Source of the DNA: DATBHW01 sp046704085
Lineage (GTDB): Bacteria > Chloroflexota > Ktedonobacteria > Ktedonobacterales > DATBGS01
DNA length: 28,005 bases
Direction of reading: 5' to 3'
NCBI GenBank assembly: GCA_046704085.1
Contig: JBJKSJ010000235.1
Coordinates: 1 to 28,005 of the forward strand
The notes beneath the pieces are model-generated. The model saw only the letters and a list, made by a program, of their open reading frames with translations. It was not told the DNA's origin and did no database searches. Below, piece after piece: positions 14,502-21,815 of this stretch (position 1 is the stretch's first letter; each line of letters begins with the position of its first letter). The position numbers were made by a program, and so were the translations under genes.

Positions 14502-15731
14502 ATGGACTTATATAGGTGGCGCGGACCATTCGATGCCGCGCAGGGCCGGGTGGCCGGGCCGGGGCGGGTTGTCCTGGTGGCGCTGGTGGCGCTGGTGGCG
14601 CTGGCTGTTGGCGCGGGGGCCGCGCCTGGGCGCGCGCGCGCAGCGAGCGGGGGTCCGCAGATCACGTTTACTTCGCCGATCTATGCTGGGCAAAATAACG
14701 GCAATGCTGAGGGGCCAGTGGGGGCCAACGTGAGCATCCAGGGTTCGGGCTGGGCCACGAACGGCGATCCCGTGACGGTGACGCTGGCAGATATGCAGGA
14801 TGACGCCAGCGCAGGCGGCCAGCAGGGCGCGGCGTGTATGAGTTCCACTGCCGGGATCACGATCCCCGGCCTCACGCCCGTGCAGGTCGGTAATGCTGGC
14901 GGCTTTACGGCGACATTCCAGTGGCCTGCCACAGCAGGGACGGCCAATCATTCCTACTGGGTATGTGGCGCGCAGTCTGGCACGTCGTATCCGGGGGTAA
15001 GTTTCTATACCGTTCTTTCCGCCAATCCGCCTTCGTTCAGTGTCAACGTTTCGCAGGCATCTCCAGGGAGCAGCGTTAGCGTTACCGGCCAGAACTGGCT
15101 GCCGGGCGGTTTGCCCATCAGCGTGATCATTGCCCCCTGTGTCGCCTGTGATCCCACCTACGTACAATCGACTACCACTATCTCCAAAGCGGATGGCACG
15201 ATCAGTGTTTCCTTGCAGGTGCCTGCGCAGGCGCGGATTGGCGATACGCTTTATGTGAGTGGACAAAGTATCGACTCTAGGAATGCGGGCGACCTCAGCG
15301 CCGAAGACCCCACTACTGCGCCGCGCTTTACCGTTGTGGCGGCGCCCACAGCGACGCCGACGCCGACCAGAACGCCGACGCCGACCAGAACGCCGACGGC
15401 AACCGGCAACGGCGGCGGCGGCACGGGTTCTTCCAGCAATGGCTCTGATACCACTCTGCTGGTGGTGCTGCTGGCGGCGCTGGGCGTCGTTTTGCTGCTG
15501 GCGGCTATTGTGGCCGTCTTGCTCTACCTGCGCTCGCGTGGCCCTGCTCCGGGTGGGACAGGCGCGGGCCGGCCGTCCTACCGCGAGCCTGGCGGCGGCT
15601 ATCCGCCGCAGGGTGGCAGATATAGCTCGTCTAGCGGCCCCAGGCGTACCGGCGGGCGTCGGCCCACCGAATCGAATTATGATATTCGTCCTGATTATTA
15701 CGACGAGCCGCCGCAGCGTCCGAGGCGCTGA
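14502..15731 (+). CDS. Membrane-anchored surface protein with Thr-Pro linker (paralogue 1)
   Basis: I do not recognise a named family. The 409-residue protein starts with a hydrophobic signal segment (about 22-41, built on ALV repeats, then GRARAAS). An outer region with two beta-rich Ig/IPT-like units follows, the second beginning SPGSSVSVTGQNWLPGG. Four conserved-looking cysteines occur (AAC, WVC, CVAC). Next come a TPTPTRTPTPTRTPTAT wall-spanning linker, a Gly/Ser stretch, one transmembrane helix (about 316-342) and a Gly/Pro/Arg/Tyr-rich cytoplasmic tail of about 65 residues. The ATG at 14502 follows AGGAG by 8 nt. It is followed 25 nt later by a paralogue and diverges from the kinase/phosphatase operon. 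Its tail could be a phosphorylation or FHA-docking target; this is only suggested by position. Confidence 0.8.
   Translation: MDLYRWRGPFDAAQGRVAGPGRVVLVALVALVALAVGAGAAPGRARAASGGPQITFTSPIYAGQNNGNAEGPVGANVSIQGSGWATNGDPVTVTLADMQDDASAGGQQGAACMSSTAGITIPGLTPVQVGNAGGFTATFQWPATAGTANHSYWVCGAQSGTSYPGVSFYTVLSANPPSFSVNVSQASPGSSVSVTGQNWLPGGLPISVIIAPCVACDPTYVQSTTTISKADGTISVSLQVPAQARIGDTLYVSGQSIDSRNAGDLSAEDPTTAPRFTVVAAPTATPTPTRTPTPTRTPTATGNGGGGTGSSSNGSDTTLLVVLLAALGVVLLLAAIVAVLLYLRSRGPAPGGTGAGRPSYREPGGGYPPQGGRYSSSSGPRRTGGRRPTESNYDIRPDYYDEPPQRPRR
14574..14600 (+). repeat. 9-bp tandem repeat in the signal segment
   Basis: Three perfect copies of CTGGTGGCG code the repeated Leu-Val-Ala of the signal helix. Loss or gain of a unit would change hydrophobic length by three residues without a frameshift. 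Confidence 0.75.
15354..15399 (+). repeat. 18-bp tandem repeat coding the Thr-Pro linker
   Basis: About two and a half copies of ACGCCGACGCCGACCAGA code TPTPTR. The copy number is likely to vary in frame between strains. Confidence 0.75.
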
Positions 15732-15756
15732 ATGAAGCGAGAAAGGGGTCTGACTC

Positions 15757-17115
15757 ATGGATTCAGAGAGGCGCCGCGCGATGAGAGCCTCGCCAGCGGC
15801 TTCTGCGGAGAGGGTTCATTGGTCGGTCTTGCCAGGCCGGTTCGGGCTGGCGCTGCTGCTGGCGCTGCTGGCGTTTGGCGCGCTGACGCTGCCCGGCCAG
15901 GCACGCGCCGCAGTCGGAACGGTCACGATCACCTCGCCGCTTTATGGAGGCGTGGCCGAGGGGCCAGTTGGGGCGGAGGTGAACGTGCAGGGGGCAAACT
16001 GGCCGCCCAACACGACAGTTGATCTGAACGCGGCAGACGTGCATGGGGATACGTCGGGCCTGACGGGTTCTGCCTGCGCGAATAACTCGGTGACGTTGTT
16101 CACACTGGGAGAAGCCACCTCTGATGGCGGTGGGAATTTCACCGCGACGTTCCTCTGGTCTGCCTCGGCGGGTTTTGCCGGGCACTCCTTCTGGGTCTGC
16201 GGCACGGCGGATACGGTTACTACCCCCGGCGTGAGTTCCTATAAGGTGCTTTCGGGCAGCGCGCCTTCGGTTGCTATTAATGCTTCTCAGGCGGCGGCAG
16301 GCAGCAATATCATGGTTACTGGACAGAACTGGCTGCCCGCCAACCAGCAGATACAGGTGACGATTGCCTCCGCAATTACCGGCCAGCCGATGTACTCCAG
16401 TATGGCGACCACGACGCCCGACTCGAATGGCGCGATCAGTGTCTCGGTGCAGGTGCCCGCTGCCCCGGCTGGCACGACGCTTTATGTGACTGCGCAGAAC
16501 CTTGGCTCGAACAATCCCGGCTCGCTGCATACCCAGCCCACGAATACGCCGCAGTTTACGGTCGCTGCGCAGCCGACGCCCACGCCGACGGCGACCCCAT
16601 CGCCCACGCCGACGAACACGCCAACAGCAACCAGCACTGCGGCGAACGGCGGGAGCAATGGAGGCGCTAACGGGAGCGGAGGGTCAGGCGGTTCTTCTGG
16701 CGACAATGGCCTGCTGATTATTCTACTTATTGCGCTGGTGGTGGTTCTGCTGGCGGCGGCAGGGATCGCGGTGCTGCTCTTCCTGCGCTCGCGCCGCCCG
16801 GCGCCAGGCACGGCTGGGGGCGGTGGCCCGTCCTATGGACCACCAGGCGGCTATCCACCGTCGGGGCGTTCTGGGCCGCCGGGCGGTTATCCGCCACAGG
16901 GTGGCTATGGACCTCCAGGCGGTTATGGATCGCAGAGTGGTCCTGGTAGAGCGAGCAGGCAGCAGCGCCCCGACGGTTGGGGCAGCCCTGGCGCGCCCGG
17001 TCAGGGAGGCGGCTGGGGCAATGCTGGCGGCTGGCAAGGCAATCCCCAGGGTCCAGGGCCAGACGATCCTGATGGCGATGAGCCGACAGTGGGTATGCCC
17101 AATCCCTGGCGCTAG
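15757..17115 (+). CDS. Membrane-anchored surface protein with Thr-Pro linker (paralogue 2)
   Basis: This 452-residue paralogue of the preceding protein has the same plan. A signal helix lies at about 27-48 (LLLALLAFGALTLPGQARA). Two beta-rich outer units follow, with the shared phrases EGPVGAEVNVQG, HSFWVCG and VTGQNWLPANQQIQV. Next are a TPTPTATPSPTPTNTPTAT linker, a Gly/Ser/Asn spacer and a transmembrane helix (about 318-344, ending FLRSRRPAPG). The cytoplasmic tail of about 108 residues contains repeats of the PPGGYPP / GGYGPPGGYG type. The tail ends in an acidic DDPDGDEPTVGMPNPWR, where the lone threonine in an acidic setting could be phosphorylated. AAAGGGG precedes the ATG. The family is unrecognised; the paralogy to the upstream gene is clear. 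Confidence 0.8.
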   Translation: MDSERRRAMRASPAASAERVHWSVLPGRFGLALLLALLAFGALTLPGQARAAVGTVTITSPLYGGVAEGPVGAEVNVQGANWPPNTTVDLNAADVHGDTSGLTGSACANNSVTLFTLGEATSDGGGNFTATFLWSASAGFAGHSFWVCGTADTVTTPGVSSYKVLSGSAPSVAINASQAAAGSNIMVTGQNWLPANQQIQVTIASAITGQPMYSSMATTTPDSNGAISVSVQVPAAPAGTTLYVTAQNLGSNNPGSLHTQPTNTPQFTVAAQPTPTPTATPSPTPTNTPTATSTAANGGSNGGANGSGGSGGSSGDNGLLIILLIALVVVLLAAAGIAVLLFLRSRRPAPGTAGGGGPSYGPPGGYPPSGRSGPPGGYPPQGGYGPPGGYGSQSGPGRASRQQRPDGWGSPGAPGQGGGWGNAGGWQGNPQGPGPDDPDGDEPTVGMPNPWR

Positions 17116-17204
17116 AATGCCGCCCAGAAGGCAGCCAGAAGGTAAACCCGGCCCGCCTGCGCGGGCTAAGACGAAACCGCGACGTATTGACCGATGAAGA
17201 AGCA

Positions 17205-17242
17205 CACCGGGCCAGGAACCTGTGCAGGTTCCTGGCCCGGTG
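17205..17242. terminator. Bidirectional 16-bp hairpin between convergent genes
   Basis: CACCGGGCCAGGAACC (17205-17220) and its exact complement (17227-17242) enclose the 6-nt loop TGTGCA. The hairpin lies between the surface-protein gene and rpmA, which converge. Neither side has a T-run, so termination would not be of the classic U-tract kind. Confidence 0.75.
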
Positions 17243-17260
17243 GGTTGTGATCAGGCGCGG

Positions 17261-17551
17261 CTACAAGCCGACCGGCTCGGCGACGGGCGCGGTGGCAGGA
17301 ACGGCATAGACGCTGACGCGCTTCTTGGTGCGGGAGGCATGCTCGAACTTCACCGTGCCATCAATCAGGGCGAAGAGGGTATAGTCGCGCCCTGTGCCGA
17401 CGTTATTGCCGGGGTTGATGTGTGTGCCGCGCTGGCGGATGATGATGCTGCCCGCGCGGACGAATTGGCCGTCAAAACGCTTGACGCCCAGGCGCTGCGA
17501 GTTGCTGTCGCGGCCATTGCGCGAACTGCTGACACCTTTTTTATGGGCCAT
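17261..17551 (-). CDS. rpmA: 50S ribosomal protein L27
   Basis: A 96-residue bacterial L27, recognised by its start MAHKKGVSSSRNGRDSNSQR and the body GVKRFDGQFVRAGSIIIRQR / GTHINPGNNVGTGRDYTLFAL. The flexible N-terminus reaches the peptidyl-transferase centre. It has the non-cleaved form (MAHKKG), without the extra leader removed by a protease in Firmicutes. The C-terminus carries about ten extra residues (AVPATAPVAEPVGL). AAAGGAGAAT precedes the ATG. The gene follows rplU by 5 nt, without the protease gene often found between them, and no obg follows. Confidence 0.97.
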   Translation of the reverse strand: MAHKKGVSSSRNGRDSNSQRLGVKRFDGQFVRAGSIIIRQRGTHINPGNNVGTGRDYTLFALIDGTVKFEHASRTKKRVSVYAVPATAPVAEPVGL

Positions 17552-17556
17552 GTCAA

Positions 17557-18096
17557 TTATTCTCCTTTGGTGGTGCGGCGGCGGCCACGTTTGGGCGTCG
17601 GCTCGTCGGCGGGCGGCGTGGCCTCGGCTTCGGCCTCTGTCGCCTCCTCGGCTTCCGTCTCTGGCTCCTCCGCAATCAGTTCCCCGACAGCCTCCACTGC
17701 GGGCATCTCGGTCTCAGGGGCGGTGGTGTCCTCTGGCTCAAGCTCGGCCTCGGCCTCATCCTTTGCGGGGAGCAGGCTGGCGCCATGCGCCCAGATGTCT
17801 TCGATGGTGAGCATCGAATAGTCCTGGCGATGGCCGGTCTTGCGGCGGTAGCGTGACTTGGACTTGTAGCGAAAGACAATAATCTTGGGGCCGCGCCGCT
17901 CCTGGGCCACGCGGGCCACCACCTTGGCGTCCTCGACGACGGGGGCGCCAACCAGGGTCTGGTCGTCGGTAGAGATTAACAGCACCCGGCCAAGTTCGAC
18001 GGTATCTCCCGGTTCGGCGGGCAGCTTCTCCACCTCAACAGTCTGTCCGGGGCTGACTTTGTACTGCTTGCCCCCGGTTTCAACCACTGCAAACAT
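17557..18096 (-). CDS. rplU: 50S ribosomal protein L21 with long acidic C-terminal tail
   Basis: Residues 1-103 are a normal L21, which binds 23S rRNA: MFAVVETGGKQYKVSPGQTV at the start and KSKSRYRRKTGHRQDYSML at the conserved end. About 75 more residues follow, so the protein is 178 long instead of about 103. The tail is dominated by Glu, Ala, Thr and Pro (for example EEPETEAEEATEAEAEATPP) and closes with the basic stretch PKRGRRRTTKGE. It is in frame with no sign of a frameshift and ends 5 nt before rpmA. The ATG at 18096 is set by homology, with GGGAG about 10 nt upstream; the frame is open to 18162. A promoter lies at 18206-18235. Confidence 0.96.
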   Translation of the reverse strand: MFAVVETGGKQYKVSPGQTVEVEKLPAEPGDTVELGRVLLISTDDQTLVGAPVVEDAKVVARVAQERRGPKIIVFRYKSKSRYRRKTGHRQDYSMLTIEDIWAHGASLLPAKDEAEAELEPEDTTAPETEMPAVEAVGELIAEEPETEAEEATEAEAEATPPADEPTPKRGRRRTTKGE

Positions 18097-18205
18097 TCGC
18101 TGCGTTCTCCCTTCCCGCGCGCCTCTCCGGTGATATTGGAATGAGCGCCTGCGCGGGCGCAAAAAGTGTTCTTTAGAAGATAGGTTTCTGAAAAGAAGCC
18201 TTTAT

Positions 18206-18235
18206 AGCATAGCATCCCCGCAGGATACCTGTCAA
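18206..18235 (-). promoter_or_regulatory. Promoter of rplU-rpmA with leader
   Basis: On the minus strand a consensus -35, TTGACA (18230-18235), and -10, TATGCT (18206-18211), lie 18 bp apart. The leader of about 100 nt contains a small GCGCC-CGCGCA-GGCGC hairpin near 18140-18160. Leader-based autoregulation is possible but no known L21 leader motif was recognised. Confidence 0.65.
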
Positions 18236-18255
18236 GCACTATCAAGGGAGCAAAG

Positions 18256-18295
18256 TTCGCCTGGCCTGCTGGCAAATCTGTGCAGGCCAGGCGAA
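18256..18295 (-). terminator. 14-bp hairpin after the sugar permease operon
   Basis: TTCGCCTGGCCTGC (18256-18269) pairs exactly with 18282-18295 around a 12-nt loop, 35 nt past the stop of the second permease gene. No T-run follows on the minus strand. Confidence 0.65.
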
Positions 18296-18329
18296 GCGCC
18301 CAGGGGCGCGCTGTTTTCATCGCCAGCGA

Positions 18330-19274
18330 TCAGCCTTTGACCGAGCCGGCCAGGATGCCGCGCACGAAATAGCGCTGCAAGGCAAAGAAGACCACCAGGG
18401 GCAGCGCCATCGACAGGAAAGCCGCCGAAGTCAGCACCTCATAATTGGTGCCATAGGAGTTGACCTGATCGGCAATCGTCACCGTCAGGGGCGCCACGTT
18501 CTGGCCGCCACCCAGGAAGATCAGGGCCACGAGCAGGTCGTTCCAGACCCACATGAACTGGAAGATCACCAGCGAGGCCAGCGAGGGCACCGAGAGCGGC
18601 AACAGAATGGAGAAAAAGACTCGCAGATGCGACGCGCCATCGATGGAGGCCGATTCAAAGAGGTCAGAAGGCAGCGCGCCAAAAAAGCTGCGCAGCAGAT
18701 AGACTGCAAAGGGCAGCCCCAGCGCCGTATGCGCCAGCCAGACACTCACAAAGCTTCCAGTGACGCCTATATCGGTAAATAACCGCAGGGCCGGGATCAA
18801 CATCATCTGCACGGGTACGATCATCATGGCGACGATCCCCAGGAAGATCCAATCCCGCCCTGGGAACTTCATCCAGGCAAACGCATAGGCCGCGAAGGCC
18901 GCAAACAGCACCGGGAGGATCGTGCCAGGGATAGAGATGATCAGGCTGTTGATAAACGCCTGCCCAAACCCCTGCGCCTGAATAATGTTTTGATAGTTCT
19001 CAATGGTAAAGTGCCAGGGCGGCGCCAGCGCTGTCCACCACCCGCTGCTATGGATGGCCGTTGGCGGGCGGAACGAACTGATAAACAACCCGATAGTTGG
19101 CACCGACCAGATCAAGGCGATCAGCACAACGATGACGGTCAGGACACTGCTGCTGAATACATGAATCAGGGTTGCGGCCAGGGAACGGCGCTGAGCCAGC
19201 GGCCCCACGCGCGGTGCGGGCAAGGCCACGTCGGTTGCTGGACCGCCAGGGTTCATCTGTGGTGCTGCGCTCAT
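18330..19274 (-). CDS. Carbohydrate ABC transporter permease (MalG type)
   Basis: A 314-residue inner-membrane permease with about six helices and the MalG/CUT1 layout. A Pro-rich N-terminal arm precedes TM1 (VLTVIVVLIALIWSVPTIGLFISSF), and the cytoplasmic EAA loop reads ESASIDGASHLRVFFSILLPLSVP. This loop docks the ATPase. The C-terminus FVRGILAGSVKG is typical of the family. AGGAGG precedes the ATG, which overlaps the stop of the upstream permease gene as ATGA. It works with the first permease and the lipoprotein below to import an oligosaccharide or sugar; no ATPase gene is in the window, so a shared MsmK/MalK-type ATPase elsewhere is expected. Confidence 0.93.
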   Translation of the reverse strand: MSAAPQMNPGGPATDVALPAPRVGPLAQRRSLAATLIHVFSSSVLTVIVVLIALIWSVPTIGLFISSFRPPTAIHSSGWWTALAPPWHFTIENYQNIIQAQGFGQAFINSLIISIPGTILPVLFAAFAAYAFAWMKFPGRDWIFLGIVAMMIVPVQMMLIPALRLFTDIGVTGSFVSVWLAHTALGLPFAVYLLRSFFGALPSDLFESASIDGASHLRVFFSILLPLSVPSLASLVIFQFMWVWNDLLVALIFLGGGQNVAPLTVTIADQVNSYGTNYEVLTSAAFLSMALPLVVFFALQRYFVRGILAGSVKG

Positions 19275-20209
19275 CGTTGGGCCTCCTGGATGCGAAAGCG
19301 TCGGATGTTAAAGAGCATGACAGGGATGACGGCGATCAGCAGAACCACAGCCAGCGCGCCTGCGACTCCAAATTGATTGAAGTCGAAAAGCTGATTCCAA
19401 TATTCATTGTTGATGACATTGGTCCCAAAGTTCCCGCCGGTCATCACGTAGACAATATCGAAGATTTTGAGGACGTTGATGAGCATGGTCGTTGCCACAA
19501 CCGCAATCGTCGGGCTAATCATGGGCACCGTGATGCGGAAGAAGATGGCAAGATCGCTGGCGCCATCGGTGCGCGCCGCCTCCAGAATCTCCGTTGGGAT
19601 GCTCTTGAGCGCCGCCGAGAGGATGACCATGCAGAAGCCCGTCCACATCCAGATGTAGGCGACGATCAGCAGGAGGTTATTGAGCAGCACGTTCTTGGGG
19701 TCGGCTGTCCAGGCTTGTGGTTGCCCGCCAAAGGCGGTCCAGATGGCATTGAGCAGGCCAATCTGTTGCTCTCCAGGGGCGGCATAGGCATAGACAAAGC
19801 GCCAGATCACGGCAGCGGCGGTCATGGAGAGCGCCATCGGAATGAAAATCGTCGCCTTGGCGAAGCTTTCGATGCGGACGCGGTCCACCAACACGGCAAT
19901 AATCAACCCCAGCAGGACCGTTCCCCCCGTTGCCACCACCAGCCAGATGAGGTTGTTACGCAGTATCTGGAGGAAGACTGGATTGGTGAAGATCAGTTGA
20001 TAGTTTTTCACTCCTACGAACTTCGACGAATCGAAGTTGAAAAAGCTCAGCCGGATGGTCTCCAATACCGGATAGAAGAGTAGGACGCCGACGAAGACCA
20101 CCGCTGGCCCGATCCAGAACCAGGCAAAGAACTTATCACGTCGGGAGGCGGGCGCTTTGCGCTTTTTCTGCGCCGGCGGCGCGACGGGCTGAGGGACTGC
20201 CACTGCCAT
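19271..20209 (-). CDS. Carbohydrate ABC transporter permease (MalF type)
   Basis: A 312-residue partner permease. A basic, Ala/Pro-rich arm (APPAQKKRKAPASRRDK) precedes TM1 (FFAWFWIGPAVVFVGVLLFYP), the usual opening of CUT1 MalF/UgpA-type subunits. The EAA loop is EAARTDGASDLAIFFRITVPMISP. Six helices are visible. I chose the ATG at 20209 because AAAGGAGTACCT sits right before it. The frame is open to 20308, but that part would cross the intergenic hairpin. It overlaps the next permease by ATGA. Confidence 0.93.
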   Translation of the reverse strand: MAVAVPQPVAPPAQKKRKAPASRRDKFFAWFWIGPAVVFVGVLLFYPVLETIRLSFFNFDSSKFVGVKNYQLIFTNPVFLQILRNNLIWLVVATGGTVLLGLIIAVLVDRVRIESFAKATIFIPMALSMTAAAVIWRFVYAYAAPGEQQIGLLNAIWTAFGGQPQAWTADPKNVLLNNLLLIVAYIWMWTGFCMVILSAALKSIPTEILEAARTDGASDLAIFFRITVPMISPTIAVVATTMLINVLKIFDIVYVMTGGNFGTNVINNEYWNQLFDFNQFGVAGALAVVLLIAVIPVMLFNIRRFRIQEAQR

Positions 20210-20235
20210 AGGTACTCCTTTTCTCGCGCCAGCCA

Positions 20236-20273
20236 GGAGCCGGAAGACGCCGCTTTTGTCGTCTTCCGGCTCC
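20236..20273 (-). terminator. 13-bp hairpin between binding-protein and permease genes
   Basis: GGAGCCGGAAGAC (20236-20248) pairs exactly with 20261-20273 around a 12-nt loop. Hairpins here commonly let the binding protein be made in excess by partial termination or by protecting the upstream mRNA; that role is inferred. Confidence 0.6.
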
Positions 20274-20311
20274 CGGACGCATAGCTGACCGATGATCACA
20301 GCAAACAACGG

Positions 20312-21697
20312 TTATTGGCTCGCGTATGCCTGTGCGGCGACCCCTTCGATAGTATTCAGGACGTTATCCAACTGGCTCTGGTCGCCGATATAGGTCAGCA
20401 CGCCAGACCAGAAGGCGTTCTCTACCTGCGACGGCATCAGGTCGTCGGCGCCGAAGCGGAAGATGGGCGCCGAAGCGAGCGCCTTGGCCGAAGCCGCGGC
20501 AACGCTATCGGGATAGGAACTGGCGGGCACCTGATTATTCGTCGCTGTGAAGCCGCCGCGCTTGACCCAGATCTCTTGCGCGCCTGGTGTCGCCAGGTAC
20601 TGGACCAGTTGTTTTACCGCGCCGTTATTCTTCAGCGCGGTGACGACATCGGCGCCGCCGGTCAAGGCGTTGGCATACTGGCTGTTGATGACCGGGAAAG
20701 GGAAGAAGTTGAAGTCGGTCCCTGGCACCGCGCTCTTGAACTGGCTGGTAATAAAGCCTTCGGTGAAGTCGCCCAGGTAGTACATATAGGCGTCGGGCGG
20801 CGTGTTAAATGGCTTGTAGCTAGCATCCTGGAAGCCGGTCGCCAGAATCGACTGCGGCGCGCCGTTGATGTAGTGGGTGCCGTTGACGATCTGCCCAAAG
20901 TATTGGAAGGCGTTCTTGATGCTGCTGTCGGTCCAGGGAATCTGGTGGGCCACCCACTTGTCGTAGAGGCTTGGGCCGTTCAGATTGAGATAAATCTGGT
21001 CGATCCAGTCCGCGCCAGGCCAGCCGCTAGCTGAACCACTGGAGACACCCATCGACCAGGGGAACTTGCTGCTGCTGGCAATCGTGTTGGACAGGGTAAT
21101 CATATCCTGCCAGGTTCCTGGAATCTGATAGCTGTTGGTCTGGAACTGCTTGGGGCTGTACCAGACAGTGCCCTTGTTGGCGGCCTTGTAGAACAGGGCA
21201 TAGAGGTGGCTGTTGTAGGTGCCCAGATCGATCCAGCCCTTGGAATATTGCTGCTGAATGGTACTCATATCCAGGAATTGATCCAGGGGAATGAGCTTAT
21301 TCTGGGCGGCCAACTGCTGCATCTTGCCAGGGTTCGGCAGGATGGCAATATCGGGCGGGTTATTCGCCTGGATCCGACTGGTGAGCGCCGCGTTCAGGTC
21401 GCGCGTAGACGTGATGTTGACTTTGATACCTGTCTGCGAGGTAAAAGGCGCGACGACGGCCTGGAACGAGGCTTGCTCCTCACCGCTCCAGACGTTGAGG
21501 ACATCGACCGATGATGGCGTGGAATTGGAGCTGTTGTTGGTGCTGCCGCAGGCGGCCAGGATGGAGCCGGCAAAGCTCATCGAGAGGCCGAGCGCCGTTG
21601 CCCGCTGCAAAAACGCCCGGCGGCTGAGGCTTCCTTTTGTGAAGCCTTCCACTAACTGATCGAGTTCATCGCGCTGCTGGCGATCAAACGTTGCCAT
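20312..21697 (-). CDS. Sugar ABC transporter substrate-binding lipoprotein (Tat-type signal)
   Basis: A 461-residue family 1 extracellular solute-binding protein. The N-terminus carries a Tat-like signal: 25 polar residues, the twin arginines of SRRAFLQRA (R26-R27), a hydrophobic stretch and the lipobox ILAAC with lipidated C50. The mature part begins with a Ser/Asn-rich tether, then VDVLNVWSGEEQASFQAVVAPF and ITSTRDLNAALTSRIQANNPPDIAIL, as in maltose or alpha-glucoside binding proteins. Trp- and Tyr-rich segments that would line a sugar site are plentiful. The ATG at 21697 has GGAGGG 6 nt upstream. The gene is first in the order binding protein, MalF-type, MalG-type. The sugar is unknown. 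Confidence 0.92.
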   Translation of the reverse strand: MATFDRQQRDELDQLVEGFTKGSLSRRAFLQRATALGLSMSFAGSILAACGSTNNSSNSTPSSVDVLNVWSGEEQASFQAVVAPFTSQTGIKVNITSTRDLNAALTSRIQANNPPDIAILPNPGKMQQLAAQNKLIPLDQFLDMSTIQQQYSKGWIDLGTYNSHLYALFYKAANKGTVWYSPKQFQTNSYQIPGTWQDMITLSNTIASSSKFPWSMGVSSGSASGWPGADWIDQIYLNLNGPSLYDKWVAHQIPWTDSSIKNAFQYFGQIVNGTHYINGAPQSILATGFQDASYKPFNTPPDAYMYYLGDFTEGFITSQFKSAVPGTDFNFFPFPVINSQYANALTGGADVVTALKNNGAVKQLVQYLATPGAQEIWVKRGGFTATNNQVPASSYPDSVAAASAKALASAPIFRFGADDLMPSQVENAFWSGVLTYIGDQSQLDNVLNTIEGVAAQAYASQ

Positions 21698-21815
21698 GAT
21701 ACCCTCCTCTGATGACTTCCGAATGAAAAGTGCCATTGCTCTTCATTCTGCTGATGAGCAGATAGCTGACGATGCTGAACGTTCTGCGTCGAACGAGGCG
21801 TGTGCGCTCCTTTCT

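Noticed and set aside
15354..15399. Tandem repeat considered as a CRISPR-like array
   Set aside because: Units are contiguous without spacers and lie in frame within a Thr-Pro linker.
14508..15758. A 416-residue minus-strand frame opposite the first surface protein
   Set aside because: It is Arg-rich and featureless, and the opposite strand has signal, linker and TM segments plus a paralogue.
19172..20083. A 303-residue plus-strand frame across the sugar permeases
   Set aside because: Its product is His/Asp/Glu/Arg-rich with no domain; it mirrors the hydrophobic permease codons.
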